64,000 nucleotides of DNA. Source: Lysobacteraceae bacterium. Lineage in GTDB: Bacteria; Pseudomonadota; Gammaproteobacteria; Nevskiales; Nevskiaceae. Both the position numbers and the translations under genes were made by a program. The stretch spans positions 124,001 through 188,000 of the forward strand of contig PNMW01000007.1 in NCBI GenBank assembly GCA_013823855.1, read 5' to 3'. Below, one piece after another: positions 27,369 to 36,802 of this stretch (position 1 is its first letter; each line of letters opens with the position of its first letter). The notes under the pieces were generated by a model, which searched no databases, was not told the DNA's origin, and saw only the letters and a list, made by a program, of their open reading frames with translations.

Positions 27369-27811
27369 GCGCGGCTCAATCCGCCGCCCGGCCGCTGCTG
27401 CCGGTGCTCGACGCTGCTGCAGTCGAGAAGATCATCTACGACGCGCTGCCGATGGCGACGTTCTCCCGCTTCAGTGTCGAGGACATCTCGCCCGGATCGG
27501 CGACGGTGCGCCTGCCGTACCAGGACTGGATGGTCCGCCCGGGGGGCACGGTGGCCGGGCCGGTGCTGATGCTGGCCGCCGATACCGCGATGTATGCGGT
27601 GGTGCTGGCCCACGTCGGCGCGCAGCTGATGGCGGTCACCGCCAATCTCAACATCAACTTCCTGAATCGTCCGAAGCCGGTGGCGGTGATCGCCGAGGGT
27701 CGCATCCTCAAGCTGGGGCGACGGCTGGCGATCGTCGAAGTGCTGATGCGCAGCGAAGGCGATGACCGCCTGATCGCCCAGGCCTCCGGCAGCTACGCGC
27801 TTCCGGCATAA
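27365..27811 (+). CDS. PaaI-type hotdog-fold thioesterase
   Basis: A 148-residue protein with the PaaI/YigI-type hotdog pattern: a leading helix, FSVEDISPGSATVRLPYQDW, then the VRPGGTVAGPVLMLAADTAMY helix where the catalytic acidic residue normally lies (Asp in AADTA), and NINFLNRPKPVAVIAEGRI. It probably hydrolyses an acyl-CoA; the chain type cannot be read. The GTG start overlaps the stop of the Tad-domain gene by 4 bases (GTGA), which implies coupled translation although no functional link is evident. Confidence 0.85.
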   Translation: MSAAQSAARPLLPVLDAAAVEKIIYDALPMATFSRFSVEDISPGSATVRLPYQDWMVRPGGTVAGPVLMLAADTAMYAVVLAHVGAQLMAVTANLNINFLNRPKPVAVIAEGRILKLGRRLAIVEVLMRSEGDDRLIAQASGSYALPA

Positions 27812-27921
27812 GGCCATTGCGGCGGGCGGCCTTGACCGCGCCGCAGGCACCGCAGAATCTTGCGGACCAGCGGCGCCGATCCGGGCGCTGCCCCGATCCC
27901 GCAAGCCCTGACCCGAATCCG

Positions 27922-29991
27922 ATGAACACCTTGCTGAGCCGCGCCCTGTGGCTGTCGCTGTCGATGTTCGGCGCCGCCTGTCTGGCCACCGTCGCGCTGC
28001 GCCGCGGCGAAACGATCAACGCGATGTGGCTGATCGCCGCAGCCGGTTCGGTGTTCGTGATCGGCTACCGGTTCTACAGCCGCTACATCGCCGAGGTCGC
28101 GCTGCAGGTCGATCCGCGCCGCGCCACGCCGGCGGTGCTGCGCAATGACGGTCTCGACCATGTACCGACCGACCGCACCGTGCTGTTCGGGCATCACTTC
28201 GCCGCCATTGCCGGTGCCGGCCCGCTGGTCGGCCCGGTGCTGGCGGCCCAGATGGGCTATCTGCCGGGCACCTTGTGGATCCTGGTCGGCGTGGTGTTCG
28301 CCGGTGCGGTGCAGGACTACGTGGTGCTGTTCCTGTCGACCCGCCGCGATGCCCGCGGCATGGGCGAGATGATCAAGAGCGAACTCGGGCCGGTCGCTGG
28401 CACGGTCGCCGCCGGCGGGATACTCGCGATCACCATCATGCTGATTGCCGTGCTGGCGCTGATCGTCATCAAGGCGCTGGCGGAAAGTCCCTGGGGCCTG
28501 TTCACCGTGGCGGCGACCATTCCGATCGCCCTGTTCATGGGCGTCTATGCCCGCTACCTCCGGCCGGGACGGGTCGGCGAGGTGTCGGCGATCGGTGTCG
28601 TGCTGCTGATCGTCTCGGTGGTCCTCGGCGGCCATGTCGCCGCCGATCCGGCCTGGGCCGCGGCGTTCACCTACGACGGCGTGACCCTCACCTGGATGCT
28701 CATCGCCTACGGCTTCGCGGCCTCGGTGCTGCCGGTCTGGCTGCTGCTGGCGCCGCGCGACTACCTGTCGACGTTCATGAAGATCGGCACCATCGCGGTG
28801 CTGGCGATCGCGATCCTGATCGCAGCGCCCGAACTCAAGATGCCGGCGATGACGCCGTTCATCGACGGCACCGGGCCGGTCTGGGCCGGGCCGCTGTTCC
28901 CGTTCCTGTTCATCACCATCGCCTGCGGCGCGGTCAGCGGCTTCCACGCGATGGTGTCGAGCGGCACCACGCCGAAGATGCTCGCCAACGAAGCCCACGC
29001 CCGGCCGATCGGCTACGGCTCGATGCTGATGGAAGCGAGTGTCGCGATCATGGCGCTGACCGCCGCCTGCATCCTCGAACCCGGCATCTATTTCGCGATG
29101 AACTCGCCGGCCGCGGTGCTCGGCACCACGGCGGAATCCGCTACTGCCGCGATCGCCCGGTGGGGCTTCGTGGTGACGCCGGAACTGCTGACCCAGACCG
29201 CGAAGGACATCGGCGAAACCACCATCCTGAGCCGCGCTGGCGGCGCGCCGACCCTGGCGGTCGGCATGGCGATGATCCTGCACCAGGTGGTGCCGAGCGT
29301 GGCCTCGATGGCGTTCTGGTACCACTACGCGATCCTGTTCGAAGCGCTGTTCATCCTGACCACGATCGACGCCGGCACCCGCATCGGCCGGTTCATGATC
29401 CAGGACTTCGTCGGCAGCCTGTACGCGCCGATGAAGAACACGCGCAGCTGGGTGGCGAACGCGGTGGCGACCACCCTGTGCGTCGCCGGCTGGGGCTGGT
29501 TTCTCATGCAGGGCGTGACCGACCCTCTCGGCGGCATCAACACGCTGTGGCCGCTGTTCGGCATCGCCAACCAGATGCTGGCCGGCATCGCGCTGATCTT
29601 CGCCACCGTGGTGCTGATCAAGATGAAGCGCGTGCGCTACGCCTGGATCACGGCCGTGCCGATGGTCTGGCTGCTGACCTGCACGCTCTACGCCGGCATG
29701 CTCAAGGTGTTTTCGGCCAATCCGCGGATCGGCTTCCTGGCCCACGCCGACAAGTTCGGCACCGCACTGGCCAACGGCGAGGTGCTGGCGCCGGCCAGGT
29801 CGCTGGCGCAGATGAGCCGCATCGTGCTGAACGATCGCATCGATGCGGCGCTGGCGCTGCTGTTCATCAGCGTCGTGGTGATCGTCTTCGGGCTCGCCGT
29901 GCGCACGGCGGTCACCAGCCTGCGCAGCCGTGAAGTCACCGCCCGCGAAGCGCCGTACGTGGCGTTGGACGATGCGCCGGCCACGGCCTGA
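27922..29991 (+). CDS. cstA: Carbon starvation protein A, peptide/pyruvate transporter
   Basis: A 689-residue inner-membrane protein with about 16 hydrophobic segments. The start ATG 27922 (MNTLLSRALWLSLSMFGAAC) opens the first of them. Family signatures include the cytoplasmic stretch DGLDHVPTDRTVLFGHHFAAIAGAGPLVGP, then LSTRRDARGMGEMI, GFHAMVSSGTTPKML and LTTIDAGTRIGRFM-like ILTTIDAGTRIGRFM. E. coli CstA takes up peptides under starvation, and BtsT, a close relative, imports pyruvate. The adjacent small YbdD-type gene, overlapping by 20 bases, is the usual partner. The family length is about 690-720. Confidence 0.96.
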   Translation: MNTLLSRALWLSLSMFGAACLATVALRRGETINAMWLIAAAGSVFVIGYRFYSRYIAEVALQVDPRRATPAVLRNDGLDHVPTDRTVLFGHHFAAIAGAGPLVGPVLAAQMGYLPGTLWILVGVVFAGAVQDYVVLFLSTRRDARGMGEMIKSELGPVAGTVAAGGILAITIMLIAVLALIVIKALAESPWGLFTVAATIPIALFMGVYARYLRPGRVGEVSAIGVVLLIVSVVLGGHVAADPAWAAAFTYDGVTLTWMLIAYGFAASVLPVWLLLAPRDYLSTFMKIGTIAVLAIAILIAAPELKMPAMTPFIDGTGPVWAGPLFPFLFITIACGAVSGFHAMVSSGTTPKMLANEAHARPIGYGSMLMEASVAIMALTAACILEPGIYFAMNSPAAVLGTTAESATAAIARWGFVVTPELLTQTAKDIGETTILSRAGGAPTLAVGMAMILHQVVPSVASMAFWYHYAILFEALFILTTIDAGTRIGRFMIQDFVGSLYAPMKNTRSWVANAVATTLCVAGWGWFLMQGVTDPLGGINTLWPLFGIANQMLAGIALIFATVVLIKMKRVRYAWITAVPMVWLLTCTLYAGMLKVFSANPRIGFLAHADKFGTALANGEVLAPARSLAQMSRIVLNDRIDAALALLFISVVVIVFGLAVRTAVTSLRSREVTAREAPYVALDDAPATA

Positions 29992-30208
29992 GGCGCCGCC
30001 CGACGCCGGCGTCATCGCGCGGCTGCACGCCGCGTGGAAGAAGGCGGCGCAGACCGCGCACCTGGCGGTCGGCATGCCGGACTACGAAACCTACGTGCGC
30101 CACCGGCGTGCCGCGCACCCGGACCAAGCGGTGATGAGCTATGCCGAGTTCTTCCGCGAGCGGCAGGACGCGCGTTACGGCTCGGCGGCGAATCCGCGCT
30201 GCTGCTGA
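29972..30208 (+). CDS. ybdD: YbdD/YjiX small protein, CstA partner
   Basis: A 78-residue protein of the DUF466 (YbdD/YjiX) family. The core VGMPDYETYVRHRRAAHPDQ followed by VMSYAEFFRERQDARYG and the C-terminal RCC are diagnostic. The ATG at 29972 lies inside the end of cstA (20-base overlap); a GTG at 29930 would give an unlikely Arg-rich extension. Known relatives are needed for full CstA/BtsT transport activity. The stop is 11 bases from the convergent thrB stop. Confidence 0.92.
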   Translation: MRRPRPEAPPDAGVIARLHAAWKKAAQTAHLAVGMPDYETYVRHRRAAHPDQAVMSYAEFFRERQDARYGSAANPRCC

Positions 30209-30219
30209 ACGCGGCCGGG

Positions 30220-31158
30220 CTACAGCGCCGGCGCCGCCTGCGTCCGGTGATGGACCAGGATCCGCCGGTAGGGCTCCGGATCCTTGATGTGGACCAGATC
30301 GCCTGCGCGCGGGAAGGTCCAGTCGTAGAGCCGTGACAGGTAGAAGCGGAACGCCGCGGCGCGCAGCACCAGCGGCCAGGCCGCCTTCTCCGCCGCGTTC
30401 GGCGGCCGGCCGGCGCGATAGGCGGACAAGAGTGCTGCCGCATGCGCCTTGTTCAGGCTGCCGTCGGCTTCCGCGCACCAGTCGTTCAGCGTCACCGCGA
30501 GGTCGTACAGCAGGGCGTCGTTGCAGGCGTAGTAGAAGTCGATGACGCCGGTCAGGCGCTCGTCGACGAACAGCACGTTGTCCTTGAACAGGTCGGCGTG
30601 GATCACGCCCTGCGGCAGGCTGGCCAGATCGAGCGTCGCCTGCGCTGCCAGTTCGTCCGCGATCAGCTGGCGGGCGTCGTCCGGCACTTTCTGCAGCAGC
30701 GTTTCGCCGGTGGTACGCCGCCATTCGACGCCGCGGGCATTGAAGCAGGTACCGGTGTAGCTGGCGGTCAGCTTGTGCAGTTCGCCGAGGGCGTGACCGA
30801 CCGCCGCGCACTGCGCCAGCGACGGGAACAGCACGCTCTGGCCGGTCAGCCGGGCGACCAGGGCCGCCGGCTTGCCGTTCAGGCTCGACAGCGTGCGGCC
30901 GTCGTTGTCGGCCACCGGCAGCGCGCTGGCGTAGCCGTGGCGTGCCAGATGCTCCATCAGGCCGAGGAAGAACGGCAGGTCGTCGTAGTTCAGGCGCTCG
31001 AACAGGGTCAGCACCCAGCGGCCGCGGCTGGTGTCGACGAAATAGTTGGTGTTCTCGATGCCTTCGCCGATGCCGGTGTAGCCGATCAGGGTGCCGAGGT
31101 CGTAATGCCGCAGGAAGGCTTCGAGTTCGGCGTGACTGACTTTGGTGAAGACGGACAT
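30220..31158 (-). CDS. thrB: Homoserine kinase, type II (ThrB2)
   Basis: A 312-residue homoserine kinase of the aminoglycoside-phosphotransferase fold, the form used by Pseudomonas and relatives rather than the GHMP-type enzyme of E. coli. It makes O-phosphohomoserine for threonine synthesis. Family signatures: MSVFTKVSHAELEAFLRHYD at the N-terminus, GIGEGIENTNYFVDTSRGRW, the catalytic loop GVIHADLFKDNVLF (about residues 184-197) and the metal-binding VIDFYYACNDALLYDLA. No other threonine-pathway gene is adjacent. It is divergent from trkH across 118 bases. Confidence 0.95.
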   Translation of the reverse strand: MSVFTKVSHAELEAFLRHYDLGTLIGYTGIGEGIENTNYFVDTSRGRWVLTLFERLNYDDLPFFLGLMEHLARHGYASALPVADNDGRTLSSLNGKPAALVARLTGQSVLFPSLAQCAAVGHALGELHKLTASYTGTCFNARGVEWRRTTGETLLQKVPDDARQLIADELAAQATLDLASLPQGVIHADLFKDNVLFVDERLTGVIDFYYACNDALLYDLAVTLNDWCAEADGSLNKAHAAALLSAYRAGRPPNAAEKAAWPLVLRAAAFRFYLSRLYDWTFPRAGDLVHIKDPEPYRRILVHHRTQAAPAL

Positions 31159-31276
31159 GAGCGGCGGCGGGTGTCGATCGGACGATCGACGCGAAGTTTA
31201 CGGAATGCCGTGCCTGGCCGGATGGAGGCGGGGCGCGTTGTAAACTGCGCGCACCCCGTTCGCTGGCCGAATTCCT

Positions 31277-32734
31277 TTGCTTCAGGACCTGCTCCACGTC
31301 ATCCGGCCGCTCGGCATCCTGCTGATGGCGTTCTCGGCGGCGTTCATGCCGCCGATCGGCGTGTCGCTGTATTTCGACGAGGGCGCGCTGCCGGCATTCG
31401 TGGCCGGCGCGGCGGTCAACTTCGCGGTGGGCTTCCTGATGTGGGGCATCGGTCGCCGCCATCGTCGCGAGCTGAAATCGCGCGACGGCTTTCTGCTGGT
31501 GGCGCTGATCTGGGTGATGGTCGCCGCCACGGCGACGGTGCCGCTGGTGCTCGGCCTCGGCATGTCGTTCACCGACGCCTATTTCGAGACCGTCTCCGGC
31601 GTCACCACCACCGGTGCCACGGTGATCACCGGGCTCGATCACATTCCCCACGCCCACAACCTGTGGCGGCACGAACTGACCTGGCTCGGCGGCCTCGGCA
31701 TCATCGGCCTGGCGATGGCGGTGCTGCCGCTGCTCGGCGTCGGCGGCATGCAGGTGTACCGCGCCGAGGCGACGGGGCCGATCAAGGACTCCAAGCTGAC
31801 GCCGCGCTTCGTGCAGACCGCGCGCTCGATCTGGCTGATCTACTTCGGCCTGACCCTGGCCTGCATCGTCGCCTTCCATCTCGGCGGCATGCGCTGGTTC
31901 GATGCCGTCTGCCACGCGTTCTCGGTGCTGTCGCTCGGCGGCTTCTCGACCCACGACGCCAGCATCAGCTTCTTCGATTCGCCGCTGATCGAAGGTATCG
32001 CCGTGCTGTTCATGCTGCTGGCCGGCGTCAACTTCGCGACCCACTTCGTCTGCTGGCGCGCCGGCAGCATCCGTCCGTACCTGCAGGACGCCGAGATCCG
32101 CACCATGCTGCTGCTGATCCTGGCCAGTTGCATCGGCATCGCGCTGTACATCTGGGCGCTGGGGGTCTATCCGGGCTTCTGGACCGCGCTGCGCCATGCG
32201 ACGTTCAACATCGTCTCGGTCGGCCTGACCTGCGGTCTGGCCAGTACCGATTACGGGCAGTGGCCGATCTTCGCCAGCCTGTGGATGCTGAGCCTGTCCT
32301 GCGTGCTCAGCGCGGCCGGTTCGACCGGCGGCGGCATCAAGATGATCCGCCTGCTGATCCTGTTCAAGCAGAGCGCCCGCGAGCTGATGAGCCTGGTGCA
32401 TCCGAGCGCGGTGTCGACCCTGAAGGTCGGCGGCCAGGTGATTTCCGACCGCACCGTGCTGTCGGTGTTCGGCTTCATCCACCTGTACACGATCAGCATC
32501 GTCACCCTGAGCTTCATGCTGATCATCTCCGGTGTCGAGCTGAGCACCGCGTTCAGCGCGGTGATCGCGTCGATCAACAACACCGGGCCGGGCATCGGCA
32601 TCATCGGTCCCGCCGGCACTTTCCAGCCGTTCAGCGATTTCCAGACCTGGGTCTGCACCATCGCGATGCTGGCCGGTCGCCTCGAAGTGTTCGTGCTGAT
32701 CGTGCTGCTGACGCCGGCGTTCTGGCGCGAGTAG
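31277..32734 (+). CDS. trkH: Trk potassium uptake system membrane subunit TrkH
   Basis: A 485-residue K+ channel-like subunit. The start is TTG 31277 (MLQDLLHVIRPLGILLMAFS); no better start exists upstream. The four pore repeats are visible: FETVSGVTTTGATVITGLD, HAFSVLSLGGFSTHDASI, FNIVSVGLTCGLASTDYGQW and a last one near SINNTGPGIGIIGPAGTF. Each carries the central Gly that forms the K+ filter. GSTGGGIKMIRLLILFKQ is the conserved intramembrane loop. The gating partner trkA lies next door on the opposite strand, converging across 122 bases. Confidence 0.96.
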   Translation: MLQDLLHVIRPLGILLMAFSAAFMPPIGVSLYFDEGALPAFVAGAAVNFAVGFLMWGIGRRHRRELKSRDGFLLVALIWVMVAATATVPLVLGLGMSFTDAYFETVSGVTTTGATVITGLDHIPHAHNLWRHELTWLGGLGIIGLAMAVLPLLGVGGMQVYRAEATGPIKDSKLTPRFVQTARSIWLIYFGLTLACIVAFHLGGMRWFDAVCHAFSVLSLGGFSTHDASISFFDSPLIEGIAVLFMLLAGVNFATHFVCWRAGSIRPYLQDAEIRTMLLLILASCIGIALYIWALGVYPGFWTALRHATFNIVSVGLTCGLASTDYGQWPIFASLWMLSLSCVLSAAGSTGGGIKMIRLLILFKQSARELMSLVHPSAVSTLKVGGQVISDRTVLSVFGFIHLYTISIVTLSFMLIISGVELSTAFSAVIASINNTGPGIGIIGPAGTFQPFSDFQTWVCTIAMLAGRLEVFVLIVLLTPAFWRE

Positions 32735-32761
32735 CGCTGGTTCAACGGGCGGCAGCCCGGG

Positions 32762-32852
32762 GTGAGGTGGCAGGCGTGAGGCGAAAAAGCGGGGCGGCTC
32801 GGACCTTTGCAGCGACCGCCCGTCCACGCACCTCTCCTGCCTGCCGCCTCAC
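32762..32852. repeat. REP-like inverted repeat C between trkH and trkA
   Basis: Arms gtgaggtggcaggc (32762-32775) and gcctgccgcctcac (32839-32852) pair at 13 of 14 positions. The first arm is followed by a second gtgagg unit (cgtgaggcg, 32775-32783). The centre is 63 bases long. The element fills most of the convergent trkH-trkA gap and may also serve as a bidirectional barrier to transcription. Its sequence is unrelated to the element at 3228. Confidence 0.55.
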
Positions 32853-32856
32853 GGCG

Positions 32857-34236
32857 TCAGATGAACGTCAGCCCGACCTGGAACAGCTTCTCGACATCCT
32901 TGGTGCGGCGCTTGTCGACGATGAACAGGATCACGTGATCCTCGGCTTCGATCAGCACGTCGTGGTGGGCGATGATCACGTCGTCGCCGCGGACGATGGC
33001 GCCGATCGTGGTGCCCGGCGGCAGCTTGATCTCCTCGAGCCGGCGGCCGACCACCTTGGAGTTGTGGCGGTCGCCATGGGCCACCGCCTCGATCGCTTCG
33101 GCCGCGCCACGGCGCAGCGAATGCACCTTGGCGACGTCGCCGCGCCGGACATGCGCCAGCAGCGCGGAAACCGTGGCCTGCTGCGGTGACACCGCGATGT
33201 CGATCGCCCCACCTTCGACCAGATCGACATAAGCGAGGCGGTTGATCAGCGACAGCACGCGCCGCGCGCCGAGCCGCTTGGCCAGCATCGCCGACAGGAT
33301 GTTGGCCTCGTCGTCGTTGGTGACGGCGCAGAAGACATCGGTGTCCTCGATGTTCTCCTCTTCCAGCAGCGCCTCGTTGGCGGCATCGCCGGACAGCACC
33401 ACGACGTGGTTCAGCTGCTCCGACAGGTAACGCGCCCGCTCGCCGCTGCGCTCGATCATCTTCACCTGGCACTTCCTTTCCAGTGCCCGGGCCAGGCGCA
33501 TGCCGATGTTGCCGCCGCCGGCCAGCATCACCCGCTTGACCGGCCGGTCGACCTTGCGCAGCTCGGCCATGATCTTCGGAATGTGCTCGCGGGCGCCGAG
33601 GAAGAACACCTCGTCGTCGGCCTCGATCACCGTCGAGCCTTCCGGAATGATCGGCTTGCCGCGCCGGTAGATCGCCGCGACGCGGGCATCGACGCCGGTC
33701 GGCAGGTGGTTCGGCAGCTCCTTGAGTTCATTGCCGACCAGCGGGCCGCCGTAATAGGCGCGCACACCGACCAGCTGCACCTTGCCATCGGCGAAATCGA
33801 CGACCTGCAGCGCCCCCGGATACTCGATCAGCCGCAGGATCGCCTCGGTGACCAGCTGCTCGGGGCTGATCCGCATGTCGACGCTCAGCGCGTCGGGCAG
33901 GAACAGCCGGTCTTCCTCGTTCAGGTATTCGGCGGCGCGAACCCGGGCGATCTTGGTTGGCGTGTGGAACAGCGTCTGGCTGATCCGGCAGGCGAGCATG
34001 TTGGTCTCGTCGCTGTCGGTGACCGCGATGATCATGTCGGCGTCGTTGACGCCGGCGCGGCGCAGCGTGTCCGGATGCGAGGCATGGCCGAGCACGGTGC
34101 GGATGTCGAGCCGCTCCTGCAGATGATTGAGCGCGGCACGGCTGGCGTCGACCACCGTGATGTCGTTGGCCTCGCGGGCCAGGTTCTCGGCCAGGGTCGA
34201 ACCGACCTGACCTGCGCCGAGGATGACGATCTTCAT
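32857..34236 (-). CDS. trkA: Trk potassium uptake regulatory subunit TrkA
   Basis: A 459-residue peripheral membrane protein that gates TrkH in response to NAD(H) and ATP. It is a tandem of two RCK units. The first TrkA-N opens MKIVILGAGQVGSTLAENLA with the GxGxxG fold, followed by TrkA-C with VGVRAYYGGPLVGNELKELP. The second TrkA-N has VMLAGGGNIGMRLARALE and ends with the second TrkA-C (VVGRRLEEIKLPPGTTIGAI). Length and order match the family. It converges with trkH, so the two subunits are adjacent but transcribed separately. In Pseudomonas and E. coli trkA often follows rsmB instead. Confidence 0.96.
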   Translation of the reverse strand: MKIVILGAGQVGSTLAENLAREANDITVVDASRAALNHLQERLDIRTVLGHASHPDTLRRAGVNDADMIIAVTDSDETNMLACRISQTLFHTPTKIARVRAAEYLNEEDRLFLPDALSVDMRISPEQLVTEAILRLIEYPGALQVVDFADGKVQLVGVRAYYGGPLVGNELKELPNHLPTGVDARVAAIYRRGKPIIPEGSTVIEADDEVFFLGAREHIPKIMAELRKVDRPVKRVMLAGGGNIGMRLARALERKCQVKMIERSGERARYLSEQLNHVVVLSGDAANEALLEEENIEDTDVFCAVTNDDEANILSAMLAKRLGARRVLSLINRLAYVDLVEGGAIDIAVSPQQATVSALLAHVRRGDVAKVHSLRRGAAEAIEAVAHGDRHNSKVVGRRLEEIKLPPGTTIGAIVRGDDVIIAHHDVLIEAEDHVILFIVDKRRTKDVEKLFQVGLTFI

Positions 34237-34337
34237 GTCGGAGGAGAGTGGGCCAGGCTGTTCAAGGCCGCGAAGTTACGCCCGGATGTTGCACTGCGCA
34301 ACTCGTGGTTCCACCCTGATTGCAAAGGCTTTTCGTC

Positions 34338-35834
34338 TCAGGCGCAGCGGGTGCGCGCCACCGCTTCGACCCAGCCGGCGTACAGGGCATCGGCGCGCGC
34401 CGCGTCCATCTGCGGCTCGAAGCGCGCTTCGGCGCGCCAAAGGCTGGCGATCTCGTCCAGCGAGGCATAGACGCCGGCGGTCAGGCCGGCCAGCAGGGCC
34501 GCGCCGAGCGCGGTGGTTTCCACCGTCTGCGGCCGCACCACGGTGACCCGGACGATGTCGGCCAGGAACTGCATCAGCCAGTCGTTGACCGCCATGCCGC
34601 CGTCGACCCGCAGTTCGGTCGGCGCGACGGCGTCCTTGGCCATCGCGTCCAGAAGATCCCGGGTCTGGTAGCAGACCGATTCCAGCGCCGCGCGGACGAT
34701 GTGGGCAATGCCGGAATCGCGGGTCAGGCCGAGGATCGCGCCACGGGCGCGCGGGTCCCAGTACGGCGCGCCGAGGCCGGTGAACGCCGGCACCAGATAG
34801 ACGCCCTGAGTGTCGGGGATGGTTCGCGCCAGCGCCTCGGTCTCGGCCGCCGAGCCGATCAGGTGCACGGCATCGCGCAGCCACTGCACGGCAGCGCCGG
34901 CGACGAAGATCGAGCCTTCCAGCGCGTGCGTGGTTTCACCATTCAGCCGGTAGCCGACGGTGCCGAGCAGCCGGTGCTGCGATTGCACCGCCTGATGGCC
35001 GGTGTTCAGCACCACGAAGCAGCCGGTGCCGTAGGTGCTCTTGATCATGCCCGGCCTGAAGCAGGCCTGGCCGACCGTGGCGGCCTGCTGGTCGCCGACC
35101 AGCGCGCCGATCGTCACCGCGCTGCCCAGCAGTTCGGGAACGGTCCGGCCGTAGTCGACGGCCGAGTCGAGCACCGTCGGCAGCAGCGCGCGCGGCAGCT
35201 TGAAGAAGTCGAGCAGCGCCTCGTCCCAGTCGGCCGTGTGCAGGTTGTAGAGCAGGGTCCGCGAGGCGTTGCTGGCGTCGGTGGCGTGGATGCGGCCGCC
35301 GGTCAGCTTCCACAGCAGCCAGCTGTCGATGGTGCCGAAGGCCAGCTCGCCGGCTTCGGCGCGCGCCCGGGCGCCGGCCACGTGATCCAGAATCCAGGCG
35401 ATCTTGGTCGCCGAGAAATACGGATCGAGCAGCAGGCCGGTGCGGACGTTCAGCTGCTGGCCGAGGAAGGCTTCGCTGCGCCCGGCGCAGAAATCGGCGG
35501 TGCGGCGGTCCTGCCAGACGATCGCCGGGTGGATCGGCTCGCCGCTGGCGCGATCCCAGACCACGGTGGTTTCCCGCTGGTTGGTGATGCCGAGTCCGGC
35601 CAGTTCGGCGGCGGTCAGGCCGGCGTCGGCCAGCGCGCCGCGCGCACAGGCCAGGGTATCGGTCCAGATCCGGTTGGCATCGTGTTCGACCCAGCCGGGT
35701 TCCGGGAACGACTGCGGCAACTCCCGCTGGCTGACGCCGAGCTTGTTGCCGAGCCGGTCGAAGACGATGGCGCGGGTGCTGGTGGTGCCCTGGTCGATCG
35801 CCAGCAGGGCGGATTTCGGCGCAGCTGCGGTCAT
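34338..35834 (-). CDS. glpK: Glycerol kinase
   Basis: A 498-residue FGGY-family kinase that phosphorylates glycerol to sn-glycerol 3-phosphate. Signatures: [20 protein letters not shown] (about 10-29), [43 protein letters not shown] with the catalytic Asp, [11 protein letters not shown] and [20 protein letters not shown]. Length fits exactly. No glpF transporter or glpD dehydrogenase is adjacent. Downstream is the divergent-promoter side of trkA; upstream lies the terminator of the sigma/anti-sigma operon, so glpK has its own promoter in roughly 35835-35920. Confidence 0.96.
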   Translation of the reverse strand: MTAAAPKSALLAIDQGTTSTRAIVFDRLGNKLGVSQRELPQSFPEPGWVEHDANRIWTDTLACARGALADAGLTAAELAGLGITNQRETTVVWDRASGEPIHPAIVWQDRRTADFCAGRSEAFLGQQLNVRTGLLLDPYFSATKIAWILDHVAGARARAEAGELAFGTIDSWLLWKLTGGRIHATDASNASRTLLYNLHTADWDEALLDFFKLPRALLPTVLDSAVDYGRTVPELLGSAVTIGALVGDQQAATVGQACFRPGMIKSTYGTGCFVVLNTGHQAVQSQHRLLGTVGYRLNGETTHALEGSIFVAGAAVQWLRDAVHLIGSAAETEALARTIPDTQGVYLVPAFTGLGAPYWDPRARGAILGLTRDSGIAHIVRAALESVCYQTRDLLDAMAKDAVAPTELRVDGGMAVNDWLMQFLADIVRVTVVRPQTVETTALGAALLAGLTAGVYASLDEIASLWRAEARFEPQMDAARADALYAGWVEAVARTRCA

Positions 35835-35920
35835 TGCGGGCTTCCTTGGTCGACGTGGCGGGAATGAACGGCGGACCGCACGGTACCGTCGCGCCAGTCC
35901 CGAATCCAGTTGCCGGGCTC

Positions 35921-35957
35921 CGAAAACACGAAACCGGCGAACGGGTCGCCGGTTTCG
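35921..35957 (-). terminator. Intrinsic terminator of the sigma/anti-sigma operon
   Basis: A perfect 12-bp stem, cgaaaccggcga (35929-35940) and tcgccggtttcg (35946-35957), with a 5-base loop. Read on the minus strand it is followed by TGTTTTCG (35928-35921), a short T-tract. It lies 40 bases past the anti-sigma stop and separates that operon from glpK. Confidence 0.85.
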
Positions 35958-35997
35958 GGGGATGTGCGGGTCGCCGGTCGCGCCGCTTCAGATCGCG

Positions 35998-36783
35998 TCA
36001 GACGGCTTTGATCGCCGGTCCCGAAGTCAGCACCGGGCCGGTCGGCTGGCCGGTCGGCGAGCCGCCGACCGGTTCCAGCGACACCGCCAGGGTCAGCTGG
36101 GCGCCGGCGACATTCGCCGGCAGCTTCAGCCTGCCTTCGCCGGCGGTCGGCAGCAGGCCGAGCGACACCGGGCCGGCGTCGGTGATCAGCCACAGCTCCA
36201 GGCTGTGCGCGCCGAGCTTCGGATAGGCGCCGCTGGCCACCGCGGTGATCTCGTCGGCGGCCGGGCGCAGCGCCAGCGTCCACTGCATGTCGGAATCCGG
36301 CAGCTTCAGCAGCGACACGTAGATCGGCGGCAACGCGAGCGCCGGTGCCGGCGTCGGTGCGGTGGCCACCGCCGGCGCCGGGCCGTGCTCGCCTGGCAGC
36401 GGCACGCGGGTGCCGATCAGCACCGCCAGCACCACGCCGGCAGCGGTCGCCAGGCCGGCGAGGATCCGCCACGCCGAAGCCGGCGGCGGCTCGGCCTTGG
36501 TCACGACCGGAGGCGGTGCGACCGGGCGGCGGATCGGCGTCACCATCGGCCGGCTCGCCTCGATCGCATGCTGCAGCGAGAACCACACCGACGGCGGCGG
36601 CGACTGCGGTTCGAGGCCGACCGCGAAGCCGGCAAGGCGCGATTCCCAGAAACGGATCTCGCTGCGCACGGCGGTTTCGCCGCGCGCCAGGCGCTCGAAT
36701 CGGCGACGGGCGCGACCGCGCAGCGTCCCGAGCGCGTACTCGGCGGCCAGCATCTGGCGCAGCTTGGGGTTTTCGTACTTCAT
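35998..36783 (-). CDS. RskA-type anti-sigma factor
   Basis: A 261-residue single-pass membrane protein. The cytoplasmic N-terminal part has the RskA/anti-sigma-K pattern LAAEYALGTLRGRARRRFER, and a membrane segment ILAGLATAAGVVLAVLIGTR lies near residues 107-126. The periplasmic part has the RskA fold, with LKLPDSDMQWTLALRP, LELWLITDAG and SLGLLPTAGEG. It should hold the neighbouring ECF sigma factor inactive until a signal triggers its release, often by proteolysis. It starts 19 bases after the sigma gene stop. Signal unknown. Confidence 0.92.
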   Translation of the reverse strand: MKYENPKLRQMLAAEYALGTLRGRARRRFERLARGETAVRSEIRFWESRLAGFAVGLEPQSPPPSVWFSLQHAIEASRPMVTPIRRPVAPPPVVTKAEPPPASAWRILAGLATAAGVVLAVLIGTRVPLPGEHGPAPAVATAPTPAPALALPPIYVSLLKLPDSDMQWTLALRPAADEITAVASGAYPKLGAHSLELWLITDAGPVSLGLLPTAGEGRLKLPANVAGAQLTLAVSLEPVGGSPTGQPTGPVLTSGPAIKAV

Positions 36784-36802
36784 CGATGTGCTCGCGCCGC
36801 GT

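Noticed and set aside
29930-29971. GTG at 29930 as the ybdD start
   Set aside because: It would add an Arg/Lys-rich stretch absent from the YbdD family; the ATG at 29972 fits.
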